Positions 11,052-22,300 of a stretch of DNA of 25,736 bases are shown here, in pieces. Made by a program: the position numbers and the translations under genes. The notes under the pieces are model-generated. The model saw only the letters and a program-made list of their open reading frames with translations, ran no database searches and was not told the DNA's origin. The DNA is from Paramacrobiotus richtersi (lineage: Eukaryota; Tardigrada; Eutardigrada; Parachela; Macrobiotidae). Every line of letters starts with the position of its first letter. Position 1 is the stretch's first letter. The stretch spans positions 1-25,736 of the forward strand of contig JAQGAU010000608.1 in NCBI GenBank assembly GCA_034698045.1, in the 5' to 3' direction.

Positions 11052-12086
11052 CAGCCGTTTCTCTTCCAATTTCGTTTAACTTAAGTATCGCGCCTGATAG
11101 ATGTTAATGTCTGTCGTTTTACTAGTTGAAGACGAAGTAAATCTCTCGAGTTAGCAAGGTTTACTGGCTCTTGAATGCGAAGATCTTTCAAGCAGTTTAT
11201 CTGATTTACCTGTCGTCATGCATATGGTGCTTTTTTTACTGTTAAGCAAGCCGCTAATACGAAAAACCGCGCAATAAACCTAAACACATAGTGTGCTATG
11301 TTCTGATTGAGTGTTTCATATTTACCACTGTTTCCTGTGTTAGTGAAATGAGTACCTAATGACTGATAAAAGATTTACTGATTAAGAACTCTTAATGGCG
11401 TATACGCCCGAGTATAAAGTTTGGCCATTATTGCTCATGAAAATGGTTTCCCGTAAACTCCTACTTTCGGCAGTTCGTATGACTATATAATTGTATGTTT
11501 TTATGATATTTCCAAAGTTGCGCGTCCTTTTTTGATGTGCACTGAAACTCTAGTCTTTCTTAACATAATAGTACTGCAGTTTTGGGGAAATCATAATGTG
11601 ATTGTGTTAGACATTGTCCGGACATACTGCACTCGAGCTTAATAAGTTTTATTACTAATAATGTTACGGGAGCACGTTTTCGCAAAACACACAGGAGATG
11701 GTTATAATAATATATTATATAACCTGTGGGTTAACACCGCAGAAATACCGAAGGAACTGAAAAACCAAATCATAACAGTTTGTTAGAGTCCTGCTGGCAT
11801 TGAGTGGTGTAGGTTTACAGTTAAATGGCGCTGGCAATGTGTTGTTCGCTGAATTTGTAAACAGTCAAATTTAATTGTGTTAATTGGGACAAATTTTTTA
11901 TTTGATGTTTACATGTCTCAGCGAAGCTATTTTGATTAAGTAATTATATTTTCACGATAGTGAGGTATCTGTTTGTGGAATATACGGATACCGTATAACT
12001 GGCAGCTTCGGTATAGCGAAGTTCGCGTCTAATTAGAGCTAACGTCCGCAGATTGGATAAGCGATCTGCCATCTGTGAAACCAGGA
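11052..12086. other. Intergenic stretch downstream of gene A
   Basis: Holds the presumed 3' UTR and poly(A) signal of gene A. No open frame of note, no RNA gene and no clear repeat was seen. AT-rich throughout. Confidence 0.5.
11273..11278 (+). promoter_or_regulatory. Candidate polyadenylation signal of gene A
   Basis: A canonical AATAAA lies 222 nt after the gene A stop codon and is the first such hexamer downstream. Use is inferred. Confidence 0.5.
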
Positions 12087-12095
12087 TATACTAAA
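12087..12095. repeat. Target site duplication, left copy
   Basis: TATACTAAA directly abuts the left inverted repeat. The identical 9-mer abuts the right inverted repeat at 15688-15696. Nine bases is the duplication length of Mutator-like and Foldback-type DNA elements. Confidence 0.85.
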
Positions 12096-12239
12096 GGTGA
12101 AGGCTACACACACCCCCTTTCACTCCCATTGGCTACACACACGTCCTTTCGCCCCCTTTGACTATACACACTGCCTTTCGCCTCGCCCCCATCTGGCTAC
12201 ACACACTCCCTTTTGCACACACCCTTTGTCTATACACAC
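12096..12239 (+). repeat. Left terminal inverted repeat
   Basis: Five tandem units begin CTAcACACAC or CTATACACAC at about 12103, 12133, 12162, 12197 and 12230, each followed by a CCCTTT/CGCCCC-rich tail. The reverse complement of 15544-15687 matches along its whole length. The composition is very pyrimidine-rich on this strand. Confidence 0.9.
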
Positions 12240-12372
12240 GACCTTTGTTCATTTAACCGTACTGAATTTTACATTCAGTACATTTTACATTCGTTCAGCC
12301 ACATTTTACTTTATTTTGGTCTTAAGTATATACGGTACAAGCACGTATATTTTTTAGCGAGACTAAATTTAT

Positions 12373-12407
12373 ACAAGCCACAGCGACGCTTCGCGTCGCC
12401 GGGCTTG
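12373..12407. repeat. GC-rich hairpin inside the transposon
   Basis: GCGACGC (12383-12389), loop TTC, GCGTCGC (12393-12399) forms a perfect 7-bp stem. The flanking CAAGCC and GGGCTTG extend the fold with small bulges. It stands out in otherwise AT-rich surroundings. Confidence 0.75.
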
Positions 12408-12494
12408 GGTTACTGGCCACTTTTTTCTTTTTTAAGATCTTCTAGTGGCAGTACTTTTGAGCTTACATTTGAGACTCAGCTGTAACCGTATCTA

Positions 12495-12990
12495 ATGTAT
12501 CAGTATCTAATTATGACCATAATTAGGATTACAATCAGGATTATCAGTAATATTATAATTAAAATTATAATTAGGATCATAATTATGATTATAATTACGA
12601 TTACAATTATGATTATAATTATGATTATGATTAAAATCATGATTACAATTATGATTATAATTATAATTATAATTATGATCATAATTAGGATTATAATTCA
12701 GATTATAATTAGGATCATAATTATCTTATCATAATTATCTGTATATAATTATGATCGTAATTAGGGTTATAATTAGGATTATCAGCAGGATTGTAATTAG
12801 GATTATAATTAGGATTATATTTATGATTATAATTATGATTACAATTATGATTATAATTGTGATCATAATTATGATTATAACTAGGATCATAATTAGAATT
12901 ATAATTAGGATCATAAGTAGGATTATAATTAGGATTATAATTAGGACTGCAGATCAGATTATAATTAGGATTATACTTATGATTATTTTA
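12495..12990. repeat. AT-rich minisatellite, ~12-nt period
   Basis: About 500 nt of degenerate repeats based on ATAATTAGGATT and ATAATTATGATT, interspersed with variants (GATCAT, CAGATT). It appears open in several frames on both strands as Ile-rich runs, which is a by-product of the repeat and not coding. Confidence 0.95.
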
Positions 12991-13000
12991 TGATGAAATA

Positions 13001-13032
13001 CTTAAAATGACAATTTTTTTGTCATTTTTAAG
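13001..13032. repeat. Short inverted repeat (hairpin)
   Basis: CTTAAAATGACAA at 13001-13013 pairs with TTGTCATTTTTAAG at 13019-13032 around a T-rich loop, with one bulged base. It lies just after the minisatellite inside the transposon. Confidence 0.7.
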
Positions 13033-13610
13033 AGTACATTCAGGGATACAAATTGACTAGAAACTAGAGTGAATCGTTTTGACTTATAGTTTGTAAAAAA
13101 ATTGGTGTACGTTAAATGACATTGACTTTCAAGCTGGTGGCTATGCGCACTAATTACTTGACGTCTTTTTTACAGAGGAAGGTAGTTACTAAAGTTTGAT
13201 TAACGGCGCATTGTAATGTCTGTACTGTAATAGTAAAGGTCGCCTTGAAGTTCTGTAGACTTTGGCATAGGGTTTATGTTATGTTTTGTTGCACAGAAGG
13301 CGCTCTCTAGTAATAAAGGCGATTTATCTCAAGGTCCTTTTCTGCCCGTTGTTAGAACTGTTACTGAATTCTAGACATCCGCGCAGCTGTAACCGTTAGA
13401 AAAAGATGCATGATTGTTTTTAACCGGAACATGGCTACACAGTGCCGAAAAATGAGTTTGTGCGCGCAACGTCCGGATATGGCGCAACAGCGATGAAGAG
13501 TTTAAACACTTTTCATACTCAAATACTTCAGTGTTTTATCCAAATTTCTTAAAACTTCCATCGTAAATGCTCATATACTGTACGTGCTGATCATTCTGAC
13601 ACAGAATTAT

Positions 13611-13692
13611 CCCGGAAGTATGTTTCCGAAATTTTAAAATGCATTTCGAATTCTTCTAAATTCATTTTAAAAATTCGAAAACATACCTCAGG
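13611..13692. repeat. Long near-perfect hairpin (~30-bp stem)
   Basis: The core stem pairs 13618-13641 (starting GTATGTTTCCGAAATT) with 13663-13686 (ending AATTCGAAAACATAC) with few mismatches and a loop of about 20 nt. Weaker pairing continues outward through CCCGGAA and CTCAGGG. It could be a small nested inverted-repeat element or a fold within the transposon. Confidence 0.78.
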
Positions 13693-14404
13693 GCTGAAAG
13701 TGGTTTAAAACGATCACCACATATGTGTGTATTTTTGCCTGAATTTTCAGGCAGTTTGCACATTGGCACAACGGTTACAGGTGCAGAGCGATTTGGATTT
13801 CGCGAATACTTGTGAAGTAAACAGAAGAGGATTTTTGTTTTTCAAAGAATAAAGTAAAATGCCAGTTATGCAACAGAACCTGTAGTACAGCGTTCGACCT
13901 TGTTATCCTGGCAACCGTAAAAAGTCAGTTCAGGTAGAGCCAGTCTCTTGGCGTACCAGACGCGGTATGCCTCTTTGCCTAAAAGTTTTGTAATTTTTTT
14001 GGTTTGTTTTGCTGTTGACATGTTAGTGTAGGCATCATGATTTCCGGTCAAGTGCACAACTGCAGCATACACATTCCGTGTACGGTGAACTACGAGACAT
14101 ATCGAAACTAAACCCTGCCCTTAGCTTGTTGCACTTTTCAGCGATTAAATTAATCTCTAAACAAAAATATGGTTAGAGTTTGCGTCATATTTAGCACCCA
14201 CGCGTATATCTGGTTTACACGCTCTGGTGAACGTTCACACGTTCGTTAAAGCAGGCGAAAACAGTGCTAACATCTACAATCAAGTAATTTAATTATCAGA
14301 AAGCAGCATAATAAGTGTGTTAAATCCGGTAAATATGTTAGCTTATATTTATCATGATATTTTGGGAGTGTTGCAGGCAAGCGAGTAAAGATAATACATG
14401 AGGC

Positions 14405-15222
14405 AGTGTTTTTAATTCACAAAACTTAAAGCTTTAAAAAAATTCAGTTTATTTAATTAATTTTAAGCTGGTTTCCTAAAGAGCGGAAAGTACAGCTTCT
14501 CCCATTCTGGTCGCTCTAAATCGTCTGATGCTTGTTTCGAATAACAGTGATACGGGTGATGGGTTGCTTAGCTACATTTCAGACCAATAGAAAAGCCAAA
14601 AAATACAGAGTGCAAAATGAGCTAAACCACCCGGTAAGCAAAAAAACGATAGTTTTTGAAAAACTAAAAATCAGTGATCAAAAAATCCGTAATGGGAACC
14701 TCATGTCGACATGACCACCATCATAATGGATTTATTAATATATTTTGACCATTTTTCAAGCAATCAGGTAAGGCTTAAACTGCCGGCGACTAGTTTAAGG
14801 ATTTAGGATTAAGAGTGTTTTTAATTCACAAAACTTAAAGCTTTAAAAAAATTCAGTTTATTTAATTAATTTTAAGCTGGTTTCCTAAAGAGCGGAAAGT
14901 ACAGCTTCTCCCATTCTGGTCGCTCTAAATCGTCTGATGCTTGTTTCGAATAACAGTGATACGGGTGATGGGTTGCTTAGCTACATTTCAGACCAATAGA
15001 AAAGCCAAAAAATACAGAGTGCAAAATGAGCTAAACCACCCGGTAAGCAAAAAAACGATAGTTTTTGAAAAACTAAAAATCAGTGATCAAAAAATCCGTA
15101 ATGGGAACCTCATGTCGACATGACCACCATCATAATGGATTTATTAATATATTTTGACCATTTTTCAAGCAATCAGGTAAGGCTTAAACTGCCGGCGACT
15201 AGTTTAAGGATTTAGGATTAAG
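14405..15222. repeat. Perfect 409-bp tandem duplication
   Basis: Copies are 14405-14813 and 14814-15222, directly abutting. Base-by-base reading found no difference. Each copy includes the same 60-codon spurious frame and the palindromic CATGTCGACATG. It lies within the transposon. Identity implies a very recent event, gene conversion, or an assembly artefact. Confidence 0.93.
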
Positions 15223-15543
15223 AGTTATAATATAAAAGGGAACTTCGAAAGTTCTTCTGCTGTTCTTCACTAATTAGCCTCTAGAGTTACAAGTAGGATT
15301 TTGTTTATTATTTGTTTAACATTTCAATATCATGTAGATATTGAAAAGATATCATATAGAAATACGTCGATTCGGCTTGTGTCCACCGATTCGGCTACTT
15401 TGAAGAGAATGGCACTCAAGCAATGCCCCCTGTAAGGAGAACTCCCAGATGCGCCAACCTCCACAAATTTTCAAACTCAGTAACTGATAAATTCGGCCGG
15501 TGGAAAAGCTAACCATACAACGAAAAAAAAACCGAATAAGGCG

Positions 15544-15687
15544 GTGTGTATAGACAAAGAGTGTGTGCAATAGGGAGTGTGTGTAGCCAAAGGGGGGCGA
15601 GGCGAAAGGGAGTGTGTATAGTCAAAGGGGGCGAAAGGGCGTGTGTGTAGCCAATGGGAGTGAAAGGGAGTGTGCGTAGCCTTCACC
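15544..15687 (-). repeat. Right terminal inverted repeat
   Basis: Reverse complement of the left terminal repeat, with the same tandem CTAcACACAC units and the same order of tails. The outer end is CCTTCACC, abutting the second 9-bp duplication. Confidence 0.9.
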
Positions 15688-15696
15688 TATACTAAA
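15688..15696. repeat. Target site duplication, right copy
   Basis: TATACTAAA, identical to 12087-12095. Confidence 0.85.
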
Positions 15697-16351
15697 TGTT
15701 CATAGATCCGAACCCTGCTGCAATATATATGGCATAAATAAATTTATTAATTTACGATAGGTTGACGCATCTTACTGGAGCGAAGTACTGATACAGTAAT
15801 AACAGTAATAAAGTAACATTCCTGTTCATTGACAATATCATTGTAACGGTATCCTAGATTTCTCCAGCTCGTTGTTCTCCGAACTTCTGGGGACATCAAT
15901 AGCTCAACAACAGAAGCCGTGCGTTACACGACTTGGTCTGGTATAGTCAGACACGCAAGACTGGTATTCCGGAAATCACAGCTGCAACAGATTCCGCTAA
16001 GGTCGTCAACCACTAACCAGCAAAAATGCACAGATCGACATGTATGTCACAACTTTCCCAGTACATTACGCAAAAAGAACAGCTAAACAACCGAGCAAGT
16101 TAGGCTGCTGTTTACAAAACAGGCATGTTGCTTGGTATTTACAAATAGAGGGGCACGATCCCGGATGTCAATGACCAACGAAAATGTGTGCTCCTAACTG
16201 CAGACGGAAAGTTTCTTGCAGCTGGCTGGATTGAATTGCTCAGCTCACAAGCGGCATTATCATTTTATACGGTAGCTTCTATACCGTTAGTCGAAGTTTT
16301 TCAATCATTTCTTCGGCCGTTTGTCAATGACATGCTTCTACTGCCATTAAA
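15697..16351. other. Intergenic stretch upstream of gene B
   Basis: No supported gene. It should hold the promoter and 5' UTR of gene B. A small upstream ATG at 16332 opens a ten-codon frame that overlaps the gene B start. No convincing TATA element or initiator could be fixed. Confidence 0.5.
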
Positions 16352-19300
16352 ATGGATTCTTTGAGGAACCTCCTAATCGTTTGCGTGTTCGGATTTTTGC
16401 CGTTTCTCTATGGTAAGAAATGGAGATCGCTAATTAATGACTGCGATATTTTGGTATAGTGTAAACAGTTATGAACTTTTTTACTTAGACGTCACACTGG
16501 CGTTGCTGCAGTAACTTTCTTAGCCAATTTTTTCAATGTTTCCGCTTTTCTCAGGTGTTTATGCAGCAAAATCTTGCTTACCTCAAGGCCTTCAAGTAAG
16601 AAAGTTGGATGTCACAACGGTTTCCCGGAATGCAACCGCTTCCGCTCTGATGCGCGGCAAAGATGGGATGTAGGTTTCATATATTCTTATGTCCAGTTAT
16701 AATCGCTAATCACTCTAGTCGGCATCAACAAACAGCGTGTGGTTTGTTTTCAGTTTTACGTGCACTGCTTTGTGGCAAAGTCACCTCCAGCAAAGCCGAA
16801 TAGCATGCCGGTTTTTACGATTAAGTGCTTTGGGAACCAAGTCGGATGGGGTTTATCGGGATGCAGGTGTTCTTAGCGGCCGAATTACGGATTTCCAGGT
16901 ACCTTACACTGTTATACATAGGTACATTGTTCCATTAATAGGGATAGCTAAAATGTATTTCTTTACCAAATGTCGGCAAATGATTGTTAGCATGTCTGTT
17001 GATATGATGTTAATTACTGACTTGTAACAGTAAGTAGTTTCAGTAGACGTGACCAAGTTTCTAGCGCTATCTTACAGTATTTTCATGAATTCGACAGGTT
17101 ACCAATCGAAACGTCTCCGATCTGATGATCGCTGCCGTACAAGACCAACCCGCTATCCTATTCTCGGCCACACTTCGCACCTCCACCGTCCATCTCAAAC
17201 AAATAGGACCAACGGGGACTATCGGGGCATCCGTCATCCGTATGGTGCGCAACCGGAACCGTGTTGTTGTCCTGACATCCAGCAGCCAGTTCTGTGACAG
17301 TACCGGGAAAAACTGTGTCATTCCTCCCGCCACTATTGTCCACCAGGACGACAGCCTGATCCATTGTTCCGGTCAGGATTTTGGCGTGTCTACGTCCGTT
17401 GCCGGATGGCCGTCTGGCACGTATGTCTATATTGTGCATTCTATTCGAGATGTTCTTGATCCACGAGTCAATCAGCTGATGCTGTTTCGGATGGATTCGG
17501 CGGCAAATGCGCAGCTGTGCCGGATTGAGAAGCTGCAGGTTGTCAAGCTGCCGGTTAAATTATGCGGTATGCTAATCGCACACGGACGGTACTGCAGTCT
17601 GCAGCCTAACTATTTACGAACGTTTTGCAGATATCAATTCGCTCAAGCTTTTCCGAACCTTGCGACAATATTTCTTACTGGTCGCCAGCAGTGACTGTGA
17701 TCAGCCAGTCCATCCGCAACACATTTCTACCAGGGATTTGGTTGCGATTCAATGGAATTCGATCACTGGGATGCTTGAAGGACAGTCCATGAAATATCTT
17801 AGCGGGACCGAACATGTAAGAGTTTAGAATGCAAACATTGATAAGGACTAGTAAAGGTAGTGGGAAGCAAGGACGGTTATCCCCTTGAGAAATCCCGTAT
17901 TTGGAGGTCTGTTTAAAAAGTTTGTGTAAAACCATAAACTACTCTTTTTCGATGACATCAGACTTGAATTCGAAGAAGTCCCGCACATAGCAGGGCCTCT
18001 GCTATGTTCTGTAGAAGTACCGTAAGGCCTCGTGATTGTGTCGTCGGTCATGACCAAGATAGCCACGAAAGATCGGTGTTTTGCTGAGCATAGAGGACCA
18101 GACGATACTTTCGGTCGCTCTACTTTTAAAAAGAGTAACATTTCTTCTGCTTCTCGCACCTACAGCTGCATTGTAAAAGCTAACTGGTAAAGGTCAGTGA
18201 GGGGTTCTTCAATCGCTTAAAGCAGCTGTTTCGAACCGTAAAAACTTTGATTTGGCTTTCGGCATTAGGTACACAACGTTAATAATTAGGTATATTGCGG
18301 TTGATTTGGCGTGTTGACATTCGATTGTTATTTATTCATCTCTTAACAGTTACATCGTCTGACACCGCTCTCCGCATCGATATTGCTACTGGACAGACCA
18401 AGCGGATACCTGAGTACTCTCCATTGTCTCACATCCGATTCGTCCTTTATCATCAACATAACGACAGGCAAGCATAAGCAAATGGAGACACGCAGCGTCA
18501 CACTGGAAACACTGGCTGCGATGCCAGTTACACCCCAGCTATCACACTTTGCTTCGCTGAACACTAACGATGGGTCCATATTCATTGCCAAGACGGTGGA
18601 TACTAGAAATGGCGAACAAAAAGGTTCTTTCGTGTAGTTTGAGCAATATATAGACGACTCAGTGAGACCGCTGTTTTGCAGTTGAGGTGGATCAGCTGTT
18701 TTATCCCACTGAACCTGATCGGGGTGAATATCACGCAGGTACATTTTCAGCGTGTCAAGTGAACATACGTATAGATAAAATCCGATTCGATTTTTATTGG
18801 TAGCTACCCGTTCGATATTCGCTAATCTGAACGCAACCGATTTACTGGATCATTCCGGAATGAACGTGAGTCTTCACACCACGCGCCACTGACAGATACG
18901 ACACATTATTTTGTTCCAGAACTCGTTCGAGATTGGCAATATGCAAAGATTTCGCGGTCTATCACCAACACAGAAAGCTTTTGAATTTCCGGTTAAAGCC
19001 ATAGCCAGTGCGTACGAAAATGTTTTAAGTTTACCCACAAGTATGAGAAGCGATATGTTATTTTTCCAGCGCAAGCATCGTTAAGTAACACCGACAAATC
19101 CTTTCCCACGTTCACTAATTTTATCGGAAAGCCGTTCCATATGGCACTAGCAGCTCAGCTGCCTCAGGCCATGCAGTCTCCGTCGCAGAGTAAGTCCTGT
19201 TGTGCGTGCGTAATAGAATTATCAATTGTCGACCGGTAATGAAATTGCAGATTTGCACTTGGATGTTCTTATGGCGAAAGACAGCTTCATCAAGAACATT

Positions 19301-22300
19301 AGCCTACCCAACCGGTTACGCTATAACGATTCGATGAACTTCTTTGACCTTTCCAATCCAGTTTTCCCGTCACCGTTGAGCGAAACGCAAAACACTTCTC
19401 CTTTTCCCGATGAGTTAACGGATATGGATTACTTTCAAAGCAAGAAGTTTCGTAATGGACAAAAGCCTGCGCCAACCGGTGTGAATAACGTGCAAGTCAA
19501 AAGTGTTCGCTACAATGACTCTTTGCAACCTGACTATGGAGACGATGACGATGGTACAGTGCGGATATCGGAGCATCTTGAACACGAATCCTAACGAGAT
19601 ACATGAGGTAACCGTCTTTCTTACGCTTGCAGATATTGTTGAATACGATGACCATCAAGCACTGCCCGACGCATTTCCACCCGGGATGCCAACAGCAAGA
19701 GAGAGTTTTACCGAGCAGCAGTTTAGGTAGGGCTTCTCTAAAGATAATTTAATCTTCAGGGTAAAAAGTATCATTTTTTAAGCAGACTGCAGTAAAAACT
19801 GAAGCTTCGTATTGCACCATATGTACCGTATACGAGATAATTCTTTCGCCCAGTGCTCTTACATTATTGTTGGTCCACAAACTTGAAAGATGTTTGCAGT
19901 CGTTATAAAGAGTGGGTTTTCTAGCGATCAGCATTAATTTGTGATATGCTTACAGTGGATCAGGAAACGCGCACGCTGTTCACGCAAACGGTGCAGACTA
20001 CACCTATGATCATGAGGACTATATCGAAGCATCGGGTCCGTCCCTCCATCCGGGGATTCAATCTGTATATCCTGATAACGGGAAGGAGCGCGATGGAGTT
20101 TTCCCAGATTATCACAATGATGAGCACCTCGTCCCCACACAGCCGCTCTTGGACAATGCACGTATTAATCATGGACCACCATTTCCATTTCCACCAGGAG
20201 GAATTCGTAACGGAAGCATATCTTCTGTCCCTGTTACGTTTGGCGATGTAAAGGCGGATGTTCGATTAGCTGGGTCCAGTCAGAATGCCACTCTGCATCC
20301 GTATGTTGACCTGCCGCACAATGGAAGTTTGGGTAACAAAGGGGAGCTGAAGTTCCGTTCACCTTTGCTGATGAGTTCGTCGCGCAGAAATGATGCAAGT
20401 AACGCTGCTCCCAACAACAAATCGTTGACGAACTGTACAGAACTGAAGCTAGCTCTACAAGAACATGGTGATTACGATGATCCAAATGATCATGATGACG
20501 GTAAACAGGCATTACCAACCGCAGCTAAAAGACTTCGACATACCGACGGATTGTCAGAAGATATTACAGTTTTCGACGAAACCGCAAGACTGAAGTACAA
20601 TCATAGCATTAGCGAGGATGGAACACCGGAAAAGCATGACTTGACTCCAACCTCAGGACAGCAGGAACCTAACTCTATAATGGGGCAGGTTGTAGCATTC
20701 GACAAAACAACCACAATGCCACAACGTCTAACGGATAACGAAGCAATGCGGCGCACTTATAGTAACGATACGTCTGTCGTCAGCTCACAATTACGGCACA
20801 GCGACAGTGTGCCCGAAGAAAGTCCAGGCTTTGACGAAATTGCCAGAATGCGCTATAACTACAGTCTGGGCGACGATTACAGATCTGAGCAGTACTACGG
20901 TAACCTGACGCTTCCTGCGACGGTCCAACGGATTCGCTACAACGACACCCTAACCGAAGACATCACCGTATTGGACGAATCCGGGCTGCGATACAATTAT
21001 AGTTTCAACGCAGATGAGTTACCCGAGATCCCTGAGGAAGGTCACCAGAACTCTTCTGCTGGTTTTGTCGTGACCGCTGGGACGGAACGGTTGTTGCACA
21101 ACAGTATATCAGCGGACAATCGATTGCTATACAACGAAATCTTCCCGGAAGTGAACCGGTTACAATATAGTGAACATTTGTCCCAACCGCAATATTTGGA
21201 ACGTCTTTTATTGCAGAACATTACCTATAAGGTTCCCGTGCTTCCTACCGTCCATGCTACTAATCAGTCATTTTCAAGTACTGGAGTGGAACCTGATCTT
21301 TTTAACCATGTGCCTACAAAACAACAAGGCTTTACCGATAACTTTGTCAGATTAAGGTTCAATGACAGCATTTCACCAGACTCCGCGTTTCGAGGGTTAA
21401 TGGATCCTTTTGATGGAAATGATTACTCTGAAATTCCCAATCCATCTGTAGTGCCTAGTGAAAGTATTCCGCGATTTATGCCAGTTCCCATCGAGACGGT
21501 ACAACCGATGCAATATGCTTATCACAAATCACTTACTGAAGAGCCGGTACCGGATCAGACGGTGGAGACCCATCAGCTGCCACTCATAGTTTCGCCAAGC
21601 TTGCCAGTACTGCCAGTTCCTACCAACGCGTCCTATGGACGTTATGTTTTGCAGACACCTACGTCTTTTCTTCCCACAACTCAAGCGTACCGTCTTCGCG
21701 ATACAACTGCCCGTGTTACGTTAAAGCGGCGGTTAAGTTACCAGAACGACAGCAAACCTCTGCAGTCGACGAAGACGGACTACATTCCCGTTCGTTACCA
21801 ACCGATGCGACCGACACCGAGTTATCCCACCTACTTGACAGCAATGAGTGGTACCCGAGTTAGTCCTGTCCCGGTTCGTGCGTTTCGTGTCAACACTCGT
21901 CCACCGAAAAGACATATGGCTCACAACAATACGATTGGCCTTCCGAAAGGTTAACCCGACTTTTTTTTCTAACTCGTTATCGTACTAAGTTACAGATCTG
22001 TTATCTCTTAGGAAGCGCTGTTTCTGTAGGAAGGATCGCTCCATCTAACATATCCCGACCCGCAGCTGTGAGAAGATTGCATGGTCCCAGACACTCATCG
22101 CGCAACATATCTAACGCGGGAGGTAAAAGTATTTTTCCGGTTAATCATTCATAGACGTCTTCGGCTGGTCACTTGGAGAATTTACACAGCAAAGCTTCAC
22201 ATAACGCTTTTCTGCAGTATCGAATCACAGCATGTGCACTATATCGTGCGCTACGCATCAAAGAATTTGTTCCAAGTTTAACAAAGTTTTCTATAGGTAG

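Larger units (their letters stand above)
12096..15687. mobile_element. Non-autonomous Mutator/Foldback-like DNA transposon, 3.6 kb
   Basis: The element is defined by terminal inverted repeats 12096-12239 and 15544-15687 (144 bp each, about eight mismatches by eye) and a perfect 9-bp flanking duplication, TATACTAAA. The outermost bases are GGTGAAGG and CCTTCACC. The inverted repeats consist of tandem 29-35-nt units, a layout known from Foldback elements. The interior has no transposase-like open frame; it holds an AT-rich minisatellite, hairpins and a 409-bp tandem duplication. It is therefore non-autonomous or a decayed copy. It sits between the two paralogous genes and disrupts neither. Assignment to the Mutator superfamily rests on duplication length and repeat structure only. 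Confidence 0.8.

Noticed and set aside
12495-12990. CRISPR-like array
   Set aside because: Simple degenerate repeat with no distinct spacers, in a eukaryotic genome.
12495-12993. Ile-rich open frames on both strands
   Set aside because: Product of the AT-rich minisatellite, not a membrane protein.
13866-14072. 68-codon minus-strand frame
   Set aside because: Lies inside the transposon, no domain or support; not similar to any transposase motif that I can see.
14532-15123. Two identical 60-codon frames
   Set aside because: They are one chance frame present in each copy of the 409-bp duplication; no supporting signals.
15477-15686. 69-codon His/Thr/Pro frame on the minus strand, with a similar one at 12097-12357 on the plus strand
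   Set aside because: Translations of the transposon terminal inverted repeats.
18295-18477. Alternative frame with an S-x-x-x-x-I-x-I-x-T-G motif
   Set aside because: It looked like a frameshifted propeller blade, but phase-0 joining to the exon at 18350 makes the other frame continuous, so no frameshift is needed.
19041-19069. 29-nt intron (GTATGA...CCAG) in gene B
   Set aside because: Too short compared with all other introns (53 nt or more). A GTGCGT donor at 19008 gives a 62-nt intron in the same phase.
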